In this document: positions 1 through 11,236 of the stretch, piece after piece
How the letters are laid out: each line of letters begins with the position of its first letter
How positions within the stretch are numbered: position 1 is the stretch's first letter
Assembly: GCA_048213135.1 (NCBI GenBank)
Contig: PS015388.1
Location: 1-64,000 of the forward strand
Direction of reading: 5' to 3'
DNA length: 64,000 nucleotides
Source of the DNA: Reclinomonas americana ATCC 50394
Taxonomy: Eukaryota > Jakobida > Jakobea > Jakobida
The notes under the pieces: model-generated
What the model was told of the DNA's origin: nothing
Seen by the model: only the letters and a program-made list of their open reading frames with translations
Database searches by the model: none
Translations under genes and position numbers: made by a program

Positions 1-758
1 CCGTTCGGTCGAGTACGTCAGAGTACGAAGGAGAGGGTAGGAGAGAGAGAGAGAGAGAGAGCTTCACTGCCCTTGAGAAGGACGCCTGCTTGTCATGCGC
101 AGTGCAGTTCGGATACGTGTACTCTGCCTTTCCCTGTCTGCCTTTCCCTGCCGATGGGCACACAAATGGAGGAGCGGCACAGACACTGAAGCAGGCCTTG
201 CCTTCTTCTTCATGCAACCTTAGTGCACTCCAGAAGGAGAAACCACAGCTGTGGATGTGTGCGATCTTCCTTGCCAATCGGCACGCGAAATGACGGGAGA
301 CAGTTGTTTTTTCCTTTCATGGAGCTTGGCTCAGCCAAGAAGAGAGGCAGAGAAGCAGGGCTATCGTAGCTGCCATCGTCGTCCTTTTTTCATGCAGCTG
401 GCACGCAAGAGCAACAAACGATCGTAGTAAGTTTCCTCATTTCTTTTCTCGCCTCGGGAGCACACTCTTCGCAAGGCAAAGCTGCCCTCCATCGGAGAAT
501 TTGACCAAGCTGTCTTCCAAGTTGCCGTGTCAATCATGCGATCAGGATGATCGGAGCTCGAGGTCCGGATCCAGGCTTGCGCATGCCCGAAGAAGCGCGT
601 CAACCCTCGTCCTTCATGACAACTAACCTTCCTTCCAATGCAGCTTGCAAGAAGAGTTACAAGGCCCCTGCAACCCTCCTCCAAGATCTCCTCCTTTCCT
701 TCTTCTCTCGTCCCCTTCCCTCCCACGTCCTGTCCCCCACCCTTCCCCTTCCCTTCCA
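1..758. other. No gene recognised; pyrimidine-rich upstream of WD40 gene
   Basis: A short (GA)n tract lies at 42-61. No reading frame here shows a recognisable domain. From about 680 to 758 both C and T runs dominate, as in the introns elsewhere in the window, so an upstream exon of the WD40 gene could exist, but I see no convincing one. The nearest candidate acceptor is the AG at about 644-645. Confidence 0.4.
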
Positions 759-1863
759 ATGCACCTCACCGGGCACACACACCCGCTCACCGCCCTCACC
801 ATCACCGCCGACTGCCGGCACGTCATCACCGGCGCCAGCGACGCCACCATCCGCGTGTGGTCCCACGCCTCCGGCACTCCACTGTATCGCCCCCTCGCGG
901 CCGTCGAAGACGACGTGTACATGGCGCAGGTGCACGCCGTGACAGTGTCGCCCAACGGCGAGCACATTGCGGCCAGCGCCTGCGGAAGCAGCGGCTACGA
1001 GTGCATCTGCGTGTGGTCGCACGGGACAACTCGAGCGACGCCTGCGCGGACACCGGCAAGCAGTGCACTCGCTGACCGTATCGCCCGACAGCACGCGACT
1101 GGTGACCGGCGATGGCACTGGTGTGGTCTATGTGTGGTCGGTGCCAGGGGACGCCTTTGTGCGGCAATTCAGTGGGCACACCGATTGTGTGTGGGCGGTG
1201 GCGGTGTGGGCGAGTGGGCGACGAGTGGTGACGGGCAGTGCGGATCAGACGGTGCGAGTGTGGGCCATGTTCTCCGGCGAGGAGGTGTGGTGTGGGCGCG
1301 GGCATGAGGGTGATGTGCTGGCGGTGGTGGTGAGTGCGGACGAAGGGTGGGTGGTGTCGGGAGGGGTGGACGGCGCGATTCGCTTGTGGTCGCTGGCGAG
1401 TGGTGAGCTGGTGCGCGTGGTGGAGGAGGCGCACGCGGAGTGGATCCGCTCGGTGACGTTCATTGGTGGTGACTGTTTCGTGACGGGTTGTAACGATGGA
1501 ACAGTGAGGTGGTGGTCGCTCGATACAGATCCAGAGCTGCTGGGTGAGACGACTGGTCGCATGGAGATGCCAATGGCGGTGTCGGTGGATGGGCGGTATG
1601 TGGTGACGAGCGAGGAGACGAGGGCGCGGGTGTGGCTGACGTGCAAGGGGGCGGCGCGGAGGGAGGTGGAGGTGGCGGAGGCGGCGGTGCAGGTGGTGCA
1701 GGGCATGCAACTGGATGTGGAGGATCCGGAGGAGTGGTGTTTGGTGGAGGTGGTGATGCGGTGCTTTGTGGTGGAGGAGGCGATGGTGGTGGCGCGGAGG
1801 TGTTGTAGGGTGGGGGGAGTGGTGGGGTGCATGAGGGGTGAAGGAACTGGGGTGCATCGATGA
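759..1863 (+). CDS. WD40-repeat beta-propeller protein, with an apparent frameshift
   Basis: A propeller scaffold, probably for protein-protein contacts. The start chosen is ATG at 759 (MHLTGHTHPLTALTITADCR). WD40 units with GH near the start and closing VW or LW dipeptides follow one another: IRVWSH, CICVW, VVYVWS, VRVWAM, IRLWSL, VRWWSL and ARVWL, so about seven blades, enough to close a ring. The frame changes near 1017-1022. Upstream the blade closes as ECICVWS in one frame; the continuation TGQLERRLRGHRQAV is one frame over. Removing one C would restore it, so this is a sequencing or assembly indel, a real lesion, or less likely an unseen splice. The last 60 residues before the TGA at 1861 are low complexity. 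An alternative is a 90-bp intron at 1827-1916 joining this gene in phase to the BTB gene downstream. Confidence 0.75.
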
Positions 1864-1916
1864 CGAGACCGAAGGACGCGTTGTCAGAATCACCATTGTC
1901 GGATCTTGATTGACAG

Positions 1917-2322
1917 GATTGTTGTCCGGCCACCCATGATTTACGACGCGCAGAGCAAGGAGTACAAACGACACGTGATACCGCTTGATGAGGAACCTCC
2001 GCGCGGACGCACTGCATCGCGATCGCCACTGCCCACTGTGAGTGCTGCTGCTGCGCCATCGACTCCGCCGCCTCGCGATCGAAAAGTTGTCTGTCCGCCT
2101 CCAGACGGTGCTCGTTCGCCTCCCACGCGATCGCTCTCAAGCGCGCGCAGTGCCATGGCTGCAGCACCAGTGCTGATTGCCGAGTTGCCAGCCGTGACAC
2201 TGCGCGATTACGCACAGATGATGCCCGACTGGGCGGCTACCGTCAGAGGGGTTTCATCTGACCGCGAGCCGTCGATCGCAGTGCAGCTTGCGGATGCGGT
2301 GATTGTGACTGGCGAGGTGCGT

Positions 2323-2373
<51 letters not shown>

Positions 2374-4113
2374 CACCACATTCGTGGAATCTGGATGACT
2401 TACATGAAAAGTGTGCACCATCTTCAACTCCATGGCCAGGAGGTCCGGTTGCGTGCGCATTCCAACATACTGATGGCTCGGTCGGGGTACTTTGCCGAGG
2501 TTTTTGGGAGAGCAGGTGAGAGATGGCCGCTGGCCATTGAGATCGATCTAGATCTACGAGTGTGTCGTCGATTGATCACTCTACACGCATTGTAGACTTT
2601 GCCGACGGCGGTGAACGCCAGATCGAAGTGCGAAGCGTATCAACGGTGAGTTCCTAAGAGAGAAGGTGAGAGGGAGAGGGATCTGAGACGCGATGTTGCT
2701 TCGAGCTGTCAAGATCTGCGCACACCTGAAGCCATCAGCCACACGGTACCTTGCAGTTGCTGTTGTACAGTATGCATGCATGTTGTTCTTGTACATCAGC
2801 CGCTGCGAATGCGTTCCACTTGGCCACGATTCCACCTCAGGCTACATATGTACATGTACACGTGGGAATGAGCCATTGCGGCAGAGAGAGCTTCGGCGGC
2901 TAGCTCTGATGATATCGATCACGATCACGCGTACGAGTATGCATGCACATGTATTATTTGTTCATTCTTTGTGTGTCACATCGGTCCCTTTTCGCGACTG
3001 CTGCAGCTGCCTGCCTTACTATATATGTTCGTGTGTCCTTCGCAGCACATCATGATAATAGTGCTTCGATACATCTACACCGGCGCACTGCGCTGTGTTG
3101 ACGAAGACATATTCCCGTTGCTTGCAGCTGCCGAGTTGCTGCAGTTGACAGCGCTGAGGACCCATCTGGTTTCCACAATTCGCGAAGCACTCTCGGTGGA
3201 TAACGTGGTGGCGTGTTTGGTTTGTTTCGCTCGCTTGTGGTGCACGCATGCGCAGCGTGTCGTACCTGCTGCCAAGTCTCATTTTCATTACAGCATTCCC
3301 TGGAATATCTGGGACTGCATCACGACGACTTGGAGGAGACGTGCTTGCTTCTTGTCGACCAGCATGCGTCGACAGTAGTGATGACAGATGGATTCCGGCG
3401 CACGACAACGAACATTGTGTGCACGATATTGACGCGCGACGCCCTTTCGGCCACGGAAGAGGAGTTGTGGGATGCTGTCATTCGATGGGCATGGTGAGCG
3501 TGTGCACTTGCACCTATAGTTGTTTTACCGCACTTTGTGTCTGCATTCCTTGCGGAAATATGGTGCTCGTGTAGATCTTGGAGCCGTGACTCGCAGTTAG
3601 GTCGTCCACTGTTGTGGCCAGCTTTTCTCCGCTTCCCTCATGTGTGCGTACGCGCAATTCTGTGTCGAGTGAGATGTGCTTTGCTTTCCATGCCAGTTCT
3701 GTTGTTTCCCCGTCATGATCAGTTTCACCGCAGTAGCACCATTTCTGCAGCTGTTGTAGGGTTGCTAAATATCCATTCTACTTGTGCGCAGCAACATTGA
3801 ACGCATTCCAACTGCTTCCGTCTCCGACTGGACCATTGATCACAAAGCACGAATTGCTGCGCTTGCACGGCCGGCTCTGGCACTGGTACGCTTGTACCAC
3901 ATTCCCGCCACCAGGTGCGCTACCAGTAGCATTTATCCAGTGCCATGTTTCTCAATCCTGGAATGTCTGGCTGCACTCAGAGTGGACGAATTCGCCCAAC
4001 TGTGCGGCACACTCCTGTCGCAGGAATGCTTTGACAGATGGCTTGAGTATTTGGCCAATCCTGCTGGTTTTACTGCTGAGCAAGTGCTGCCGGCACGTGC
4101 GCGAAGAGAGTGA
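1917..4113 (+). CDS. BTB-BACK domain protein, probable cullin-3 adaptor type
   Basis: Exons: 1936 (or 1917)-2316, 2440-2515, 2596-2646, 3062-3219, 3294-3493, 3792-3914, 3981-4113; all phases agree. From ATG 1936 the product is 373 residues. The first exon carries a proline/serine-rich leader, then the BTB fold starts (AHSNILMARSGYFAEVF) and continues with LRYIYTGAL and AAELLQL. The BACK domain follows (LEYLGLHHDDLEETC; EEELWDAVIRWA). In the Kelch-like family BTB binds cullin-3 and BACK links to a substrate-binding module. No Kelch repeats follow; the protein ends just after BACK. If spliced to the upstream WD40 exon through 1827-1916, the propeller would be the substrate module placed N-terminally. 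An (AC)n tract fills the start of the first intron (2324-2371). Confidence 0.8.
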
Positions 4114-4366
4114 AATGTGAGCGCCTACATGCAGCTAACGTTGCGATTTCTGTCTTCGACAGCCGGCACCAGCTGTAGTGTCTTGTTCTGTGATGATGAG
4201 ATCTTGATGCATTCACTGATGTGTATTACAATTGGCATTCATTTTTCAACTCATAATATCGATCAAGGTCACACGCACGCTTCGCGCACATGGAAACATT
4301 CCCACCCCACCCACCAACACTCAACAATTTCTGTACATACAATACACCCACTCACACGCCCAACAC

Positions 4367-5401
4367 TCACTCATACTGACACACCAACGGCGGCTGGCTA
4401 TACCGCGCCGCCACCATGTCGACCAGCGCCATCAGCAGCCCACCGCTCCCGTCGTACATTTCGGCGCTATCGGTCGGCTTCCACTCACTCCGCACCCGCT
4501 GCGGCAACAGCAACGAGTCGTCGTCCGACAGCACCGTTCGGCACGGTGATCGGCGCGACCCGTCGCCGTCACGCCCTCCTACGCCGCCGCTACCACCGCG
4601 ACAATCATCACCACTACCAACACCACCGCTGCCACTGCTACCACTCCCGCAGCCCGTCACACCGTCGCCTCCCCGCGACGACGACATTTCAGCGGCCTCG
4701 CACACATTGCGGAGGGCCTCTCGGCACGCTCCGGCCACCACTGTCCACACCGTCGTCAGCACCGTCAGTGCTCTGGAGCTCGACTGACAGGTTCGTGGAG
4801 ACGACGACGACACGGCGGGCAATGATGATGACGATGATGGGGGTGGTGCAGCAGCTCGAACTGGCGAGTCGTACGACAGTGGCCGTGAGGACTCCCGTGG
4901 TATCCGCGGAGATCGCGCCGCGCCAGCCGGCACAAGTCGCCCATTGCCGGCGCAGACAAGGACCGGCGAGGCCGACGACGGCGGCAGCAGGGAGACCGAC
5001 GAAATGTCACGCACACTGCTGTCTCCTTCGGGTTGCGGTGAGGCGGCGGGAGGGGAGGCTTGTCGCGCACCGACAGGTGCCGAGAGCGCCGGTGACGACA
5101 GCGCCGACATTGACATGTTGCAGCGCGCAAAGTGCACCGACGCAGACTCTACCATGCTGAGAGTCAGCGGTGGCACGACTGGCGGCGCCACGGCAGCGGG
5201 AGTGGATGGAGCAGTGGTGTTCGCGGTGCGCAAGTCATCTGGGCCAAGGGGTGAGAGGAAGAAGAAGGGCGTGGTGGAGGGGAAGGGCATGCGCGCACCT
5301 GGCAGGAGCGATTCGGCCATGTCAAAGTCGTCGGCGCTGAGTGTGTCGAACTCGCACATGCCGTCGTCGCACGAGCAGAGCACGGTGTTGGCGGGGAGGG
5401 G
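4367..5401 (-). CDS. Low-complexity acidic Ser/Pro-rich protein, 5' end not found
   Basis: Two exons are clear on the minus strand: 5299-5401 and 4367-5238, separated by a 60-bp intron with GT/AG ends and matching phase. Because 60 is a multiple of three, the intron also reads open. The upstream exon starts after a CAG at 5402-5404 and encodes ANTVLCSCDDGMCEFDTLSA, acidic and rich in Asp and Cys. The rest is serine, proline and glycine rich, with a short more ordered stretch (SRALTVLTTVWTVVAGACRE). No known domain. About 324 residues are seen; the initiating exon lies upstream of 5404 and I could not identify it. The plus strand is open over much of the same region, so strand choice rests on the splice signals. 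Confidence 0.5.
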   Translation of the reverse strand, partial: PLPANTVLCSCDDGMCEFDTLSADDFDMAESLLPGARMPFPSTTPFFFLSPLGPDDLRTANTTAPSTPAAVAPPVVPPLTLSMVESASVHFARCNMSMSALSSPALSAPVGARQASPPAASPQPEGDSSVRDISSVSLLPPSSASPVLVCAGNGRLVPAGAARSPRIPRESSRPLSYDSPVRAAAPPPSSSSSLPAVSSSSPRTCQSSSRALTVLTTVWTVVAGACREALRNVCEAAEMSSSRGGDGVTGCGSGSSGSGGVGSGDDCRGGSGGVGGRDGDGSRRSPCRTVLSDDDSLLLPQRVRSEWKPTDSAEMYDGSGGLLMALVDMVAARYSQPPLVCQYE

Positions 5402-5754
5402 CTGTTGCGGGGAGGATGTTAGAGAGAAGAGAGAGGCAGGGAGGGGGAAGAAAGGATGAGTTGTCATCTGGCTCTCCAACAGGGATGAGTGACTGCAGGA
5501 ATGAGGTCCAGGAAAAAGAGAAGATGACACCCTGTTTGGAGTCTACTGCGATGAAAGGACAAGTGTGGTATCTCTCGTCACACCAAACTAATATGAGAAA
5601 GTTTGGTGCGCTGTTTTTCAACAATCAGGCCCATTTCGAATAAACCCCTCACTCAGCAGCATCTCCACCATCTGCAAGGTCAAAGAGTCTTTCTCCACAA
5701 AACTCACAGGGAATCAACGACAGCAGCCGTCGAGGCGGGTGACTGCACAGCGGT

Positions 5755-6035
5755 GCCTTCAAGAGCCACAAAGCCACTGCTCTACCCCGCGTCACTCGCC
5801 ATCCCGGCTCACTTCCATGATAAAAAGATGTGCCTTCTAGAGCGACAAAGCCACTGCTCTACCCCTCGCCACTCGCAATCCCGACCTCACTCCCATGTCA
5901 GAGAGATGTGTATTACGGTGCCCTCTTGATCGTGAGACACGAAGCCACTGTTCTACCCTGACTAGATGTGCATTACGGTGCCCTCTTGAGGCACGTAGCC
6001 ACTGTTCTACCCCGCTATCTCGAACTTACTCCCAT
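5755..6035. repeat. Four imperfect tandem units, about 55-95 bp each
   Basis: Each unit holds a variant of AAGCCACTGCTCTACCCC followed by a stretch such as CACTCGCCATCCCGGCTCAC and GGTGCCCTCTTGA. Units begin near 5767, 5848, 5940 and 5996. Read on the minus strand, GGTAGAGCAGTGGCTT looks like a tRNA D-arm, but no unit has a complete cloverleaf that I can fold. No coding potential seen. With flanking sequence this explains the gap between the two minus-strand genes (5402-6173). Confidence 0.6.
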
Positions 6036-6173
6036 GACACAGAGACGTGAAAGCGACGACTGTGCAGTCGCGTGATCTCTCGATAGGGATGGGAAGAATG
6101 CGTCGGTTGACAAAAAGACAGAGCGAGGGATGCGAGATAGAAGAGAAGAAATGCACACTCACCCCGTCCACCG

Positions 6174-8219
6174 TCATGAGGCGGCAAACTTGCATACAAC
6201 CGGACGGCGACATGCGAGGTGGAGCGACGGCTGGAGACGCCAGCGTTGCTTCTGCAGGTCAAACGTGCTGATGAGCCTTGCTTGCTTACGGGAAGCAGAC
6301 TGCAACATGCCACTCTCACCTGGCAGCGACGACGACATGGATCTGCCTTGTTGTACACTCTGTCGCACCGACACATGGCTCTCGGCTCGATAGTAGGCAT
6401 GCTGTGAGCTCTCGACGCGGTCCGCAGCACCGAGCAGCGAGTCTACAAAAGATGGGTGTGAGTTTGCACTTTTACCACACCTACTGCTGTAAGCATACCT
6501 GTCATGTGCACAACGACCATGCTGCCCGAGTGTGCCATTTGCGACTCTATTGCGTCGCAAGGTGAGCAGAGAGGAAGTACAAGGATCTCTCTCCCTTTCC
6601 CACACATCTCACCATTCGTCGGCGTCGGCACTATGATCATGCTGGCCGAGGTGTGCATCTCCCGCGCCTCCTGCTGCATCTCCAACTGCGCTCTGTAGAA
6701 CGCAGCCTCCGCCCGCGCCTCTTGCAGCGCGTCGCGCAGCGCATGCATGGCGTCCTCAACACTGCGCAGTCGCACCGACACGTCCTCCTCGCCGACGCGC
6801 ACCTGGTAGATTCGCAACTGTTCAGCACAGCCGAGCAATGGAGCGCACGCGCATGGCCCCAACAAACCGCCTCGTTCACGGCACTCGCCGCACTCAGCTC
6901 GATGTGCAGCAGCTGGCTCAACTCGCTCAACTCGCGCGCCACCAGCGATACGGCGCACTCGGTGCCACTCTCCGTGTCGAGCTCCTCCGCGTCGCTCGCC
7001 ACACCGCCGCCGAGCGACACGTCGCCAAACGAAAAGTGCTTGCGGCGAGCCGAGGTGGGCGGCGTCAGGGACTCTGACAGAGCGAGACAATTGCTGCTGC
7101 TGCCGCTGGTGAGGCCGCTGTAGGCGCTGGCGGTGCTGTAGGCGATGGAGTGCGGGCAGCAGGGGGTGGTGCGCAAGGTGTGGGCGGCCTGGCGAAGGCG
7201 CATGACCAGGCGGGATTCCTGCCCGAGTGGAGAAGGGAGGAGGAGGGCGAAGGGGGAAAGGGGGAGGGGAAGTGAGGGGGAAGGGGGAGAGGGAGGGAAG
7301 GGGAGAAGTGAGTGGAAAGAAAGGAAGTGGGATAACATCGCACAGAGTGGTGCAGGTGAGAAATAGAAGATCAAAAGCAACAAGGGAAGAGTGTTGTACA
7401 TGAGAAGAAAGTGGCGACACATTAGCGACCGCAATGATGGAGGAAGATCCAAGCAGTCCACATCTTCGATGTCACTAAGAAAGACAAGAACGATCGAGGA
7501 GCCGAGAGAAGGAGAACTGCAACAGAAGGAAAGCAGCAGTGAGCAAGAATGAACGAGATGAAGACTTGAGAGAAGAAAAAGGAGGTCGGGGTGGCGGAAC
7601 AGGACTTGCACAGCGAGGAGAAGAATTATGGAGCTGCCGAGAGACAACAAGGAAAGCGACCCAGTGCAGAAGTCGACTGTGACAGTGGAAATCGGCACCA
7701 CTTTTGCGGGGAATACGACAGAAGGGCGTCGTTCCATCGCAACACTGAACATAGGATGGACATCAAAGAACACTGCGCCACAACACTCAAGGAGAAACCC
7801 AAGAAACAGAGACAAATGAGCGTTGTTTTTGAGAGATGAGAGGAAAAACCAATCAGAACGAGCAATGTAGCAGTGGTCAAAAGAGTAAGAGAGTGACAGT
7901 AGAGAGTGTGGCAATGAGAGAGAAAGGCAGGCAGTGAGTGAGTGAGTGTATGTGTGTTTGTGTTGTCCTCGACAAGAGAACAAAACTCTAATGTTGTGTA
8001 GCGCGGTGTCATATCGTCGCGCTCGTGCTTGTGACAAGGCCAGTGCGTCCTCCCGAATCGTTCCCTGTGCGTGCGCGTGTGAGACAAGGCGAAGCGGAGC
8101 GCAAGTGAGCGTGTGATCATCACACACAAAACACGCACACACAAAACAAAACACACCAGGTCTTGTCGATCGACCCATCGCGGGCTGTCCAGCGGTGGAG
8201 GAGGTGGAGCAGCTGACAT
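6174..8219 (-). CDS. Coiled-coil protein of unknown function, 311 residues
   Basis: Five exons on the minus strand: 8157-8219, 6868-7218, 6613-6817, 6499-6546, 6174-6442. Phases agree and the total is 936 nt. The start is MSAAPPPPPLDSPRWVDRQDL. A serine-rich segment (SARRKHFSFGDVSLGGG) precedes an acidic patch and then a heptad-rich helix (SVEDAMHALRDALQEARAEA, then a Gln/Glu-rich continuation). The C-terminal 90 residues are basic and end in CKFAAS. I do not recognise the family. The long intron 7219-8156 is purine-rich on the plus strand. It is transcribed away from the gene at 8328, only 108 bp between the two start codons. Confidence 0.65.
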
Positions 8220-8327
8220 GCGCGTGGTGAGAGGAGACTGTGTGTCTGCGCGCGCTCGGAGGATGATTGAACTGTAACGTCGTCCGGAAAGTTGTGGGAC
8301 GGCGGGAAAGAGTGAGCAAGGAGAGCA
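8220..8327. promoter_or_regulatory. Short divergent intergenic region, probable bidirectional promoter
   Basis: Start codons at 8219 (minus) and 8328 (plus) face away from each other across 108 bp. Both 5' UTRs and the core promoters must fit here or overlap the first exons. I see no TATA box. The assignment is inference from gene layout. Confidence 0.45.
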
Positions 8328-9436
8328 ATGCAGTTTGTGTGCAGTCTGCCGCTGGTTCAGAGCGGAGGAGGAGGAGGAGGAGGAATGACAGTGCTGGGCC
8401 ATGTGTTTGCGCAAAGAGTGAGTGAAACGCACGGAGAGAGACAGAGATAGAAGTAGGGAGAGAGAGAGTGAGTGAGTGAAAGAGTGTGTGTGTGTGTGTG
8501 TGCGTGAGAGAGAGAGAGAGAGAGTGTGAGTGAGTGCAGTGAGTGAGTGAGTGAGTAAGAGAGAGAGAAAGAGAGCATGCATCTAATCTCTCTCTCGCTC
8601 CCTCCTTCACTCACTCACTCACTCACTCACTCACTCACTCATTCGCTCACTCACTGCACTCTCTCTCACTCATTCGCTCACTCACTCACACACTCTCACT
8701 CACTCACTCACTCACTCACTCACTCCCTTTCCTCCCTTCCTCCCTTCCCTCACTCACTCACTCTCTCCTTCTCCTTCTCCCTCTCCTTCTCCCTCTCCCA
8801 AGGTCGACTACGAAGGCGAGTCGGACCTCGAGCTGCGCATGTACGTGCAACAGCGATCAGGGCAGGCGGCAGTGATGGCTGCAGCAGCAGCAGCGGCGGC
8901 ACCGAGCGGCGATGATGAGGAGATGGAGGTGGGCGATGGTGGCGAGGAGGTTGCCGCTTGCAAGTTTGTGGAGGCCATGAGAAGAGAGTTTGGCGTGCGA
9001 GGTGGGTGAGGGAGTGAGGGGAAGGGAGGGGAAGAGGGAGGGAGAGGAGGGAGAGGAGGGAGAGGAGGGAGAGGAGGGGAAGGAAAGGGATGACTTTGTT
9101 CTTCTTCTCATTCTCTCTCTTTGGTTGTTGTTGTTGTTGTTATCATTGTTCTACTCATCCTCCTGCTGCTCTTCCTCCTTCATCTCCTTCCTCCCTTCAC
9201 TTTCCCTCCCTCCCTCTCTNNNNNNNNNNNNNNNNNNNNNNNNNNNNNNNNNNNNNNNNNNNNNNNNNNNNNNNNNNNNNNNNNNNNNNNNNNNNNNNNN
9301 NNNNNNNNNNNNNNNNNNNNNNNNNNNNNNNNNNNNNNNNNNNNNNNNNNNNCGTCCGTCGGACGGTAACGTCGTCGTACGTAGTCGTTCGTACGTACTT
9401 ACGTACGTAGTACGTACGTACGTACGACTACGTCTA

Positions 9437-9479
<43 letters not shown>

Positions 9480-9491
9480 CTCCTCCTCCTC

Positions 9492-9540
<49 letters not shown>

Positions 9541-9766
9541 TGGTGCTCAAAAGTTGTCGTCCATTCCAGGCCTCGTGGTGCGCGTGCACCCTTCGCTCGA
9601 GATGCGATTGCGCAAGGCGTGCAACTTTGAAGGAGCACCGGAGGTGCGTCGATCCCTTGTGCTGTCTCTTCGCCTCCTTCGCCACTCACCTTCCCCACAG
9701 GCACTCTTGCCAGCGCACATTTGCGCGGTGCTGGCACAGACGTTAATGGACAGCCACATGCAGTAG
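8328..9766 (+). CDS. Small protein of unknown function, 142 residues
   Basis: Four exons: 8328-8417, 8803-9001, 9570-9643, 9701-9766 (TAG). Lengths sum to 429 nt and phases agree. The protein opens MQFVCSLPLVQSGGGGGGG, then VDYEGESDLELRMYVQQRSG, an alanine run, an acidic patch (SGDDEEMEVGDGGEE) and a conserved-looking C-terminal part (GLVVRVHPSLEMRLRKACNF; LLPAHICAVLAQTL). The poly-Gly and poly-Ala stretches look like expanded repeats. I do not recognise the family. Intron 1 is a (CACT)n microsatellite; intron 2 holds a 133-bp assembly gap flanked by (GGGA)n, CGTACG-type sequence and (CT)n. Confidence 0.6.
9220..9352. other. Assembly gap of 133 N in intron 2 of the 8328 gene
   Basis: The gap is followed by a CGTACGTA-type tract (9353-9430) and (CT)n (9434-9533). 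Intron content only; no exon appears to be missing because phases on both sides agree. Confidence 0.9.
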
Positions 9767-10638
9767 TAGGAGAAGCACCGCGCCTTGTTCAGTTCAGCGA
9801 GGGCTGGCCGTGCGACCTCACTCGGTGCTCGATGGCGAGAGCACTCACACGATGCAGAACAAGCATGTTCTTGAGTGCCAAGGCTAAATATACGCCCCAT
9901 AGCAATCACCAGTCGACGTCGCAGCGCAATGAGCTCGTGCAAGATGTGGAGTTGCCAGTGACGAGTCAAGCTTTTGGCGGGGATGCGAGGTGATCTCGGC
10001 TTTGGCACCGCGGTTTAGTCGCAGACACTCCAGCAGTCGCCTTTCGCGAAGTGCACCTTCACGTATGCAGTGCTTCCAGTGCGGGCAAGCTAACGCTTCG
10101 ACCAACGTCGCCAGACGTCGAAGCACGAGAGTTATCGATGGACTCTGTGTGGTTTTTGTCGCAGACACTCCAGCATTCATTCTTTGAGGAGCAAGTCTAC
10201 ATGTGGGCAGCGCTTCCTGTGCAGGCAAGGTGATGCATGCGTCTCGACCAACGCAGCCAGACGTCTTCACGCTGTAATCGCCTTTGGAAGTCGTGAAGTG
10301 GTTTTGTCGCAGACGCTCCAGCATTCGTTCTTGAAGAACGAATATACATGTAAGAAGTGCTCCTTGTGCCAGTAAGCTGACGCTGCGCTTTGGCCGCTGC
10401 CAGCCGCATGAGTGCTTTCGAAATCGAATTATTTGGCAGACTTCCTCTTTTGCGAAGTTCCCCTACACGGAGACAGTGCTTGCCACGCAGCTACATGCCC
10501 ACGAAGACCAGCACAGCCACATGAGAGACTGCATCATTGTTCCGAATCTTCCCGCCATTTTCATGCAGCCAGTGTTTGCCCTATCACACCGACTCTCAAT
10601 TTTGTTTGTTTTTTTCACACATCATCCAACGCGACAGG
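9767..10638. repeat. Intergenic region with degenerate tandem repeats
   Basis: Units carrying GTCGCAGACACTCCAGCA, then a TTC-rich stretch, then a segment like AGTGCTTCCAGTGCGGGCAA, begin near 10018, 10158 and 10315, with a weaker fourth near 10427. Spacing is 115-160 bp. Segments such as ACCAACGTCGCCAGACGTC recur between them. Short frames are open but none is continuous through all units, so I do not call a gene. Confidence 0.55.
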
Positions 10639-10907
10639 ATGAGCATGCGTGCTCTCCTCTCTGCCGACTTTGACGACGAGCGCAATGAGCTCGCTCACAC
10701 AAAGGAGCACGCACACAGTGCGAGTGTGACTCCAGTGTCGTTTGCCTCGGAGCGCACTGTGCGCAGATGCACAGTGCTGTGCGTTCTTGTGTTCCTCGCG
10801 CTGTACACGCGCACTACGTATCCTACCATTGCGGGAGGCGATTCGGGCGAGCTGGTGACTGTGGGTGAGTGAGAGAAGGAAACTCACATGCACACACATA
10901 CTCTCAT

Positions 10908-10957
<50 letters not shown>

Positions 10958-11186
10958 TACTGACGTCGTCGACTAACGTCCGTCCGTCCGTTCGTCGTAG
11001 TAGTTAGGTAGTCGACGACGTACTTACGTTCCGTACCGTAACGAACGTACCTTAACGTTTTTACGNNNNNNNNNNNNNNNNNNNNCGTACGTACGTACGT
11101 ACGTACGTACGTCGCGGGTGTGTGCGGCGAGTGAGTAGAGAGAGAGACGACGAACGACGAACGACACACACACACACACACACGAC

Positions 11187-11236
<50 letters not shown>

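Noticed and set aside
5755-6035. tRNA genes
   Set aside because: Only a D-arm-like motif is present; no acceptor stem, T-arm or plausible anticodon arm could be folded.
8577-8790. CRISPR-like or regulatory short repeats
   Set aside because: It is a plain (CACT)n microsatellite without spacers, in a eukaryotic intron.
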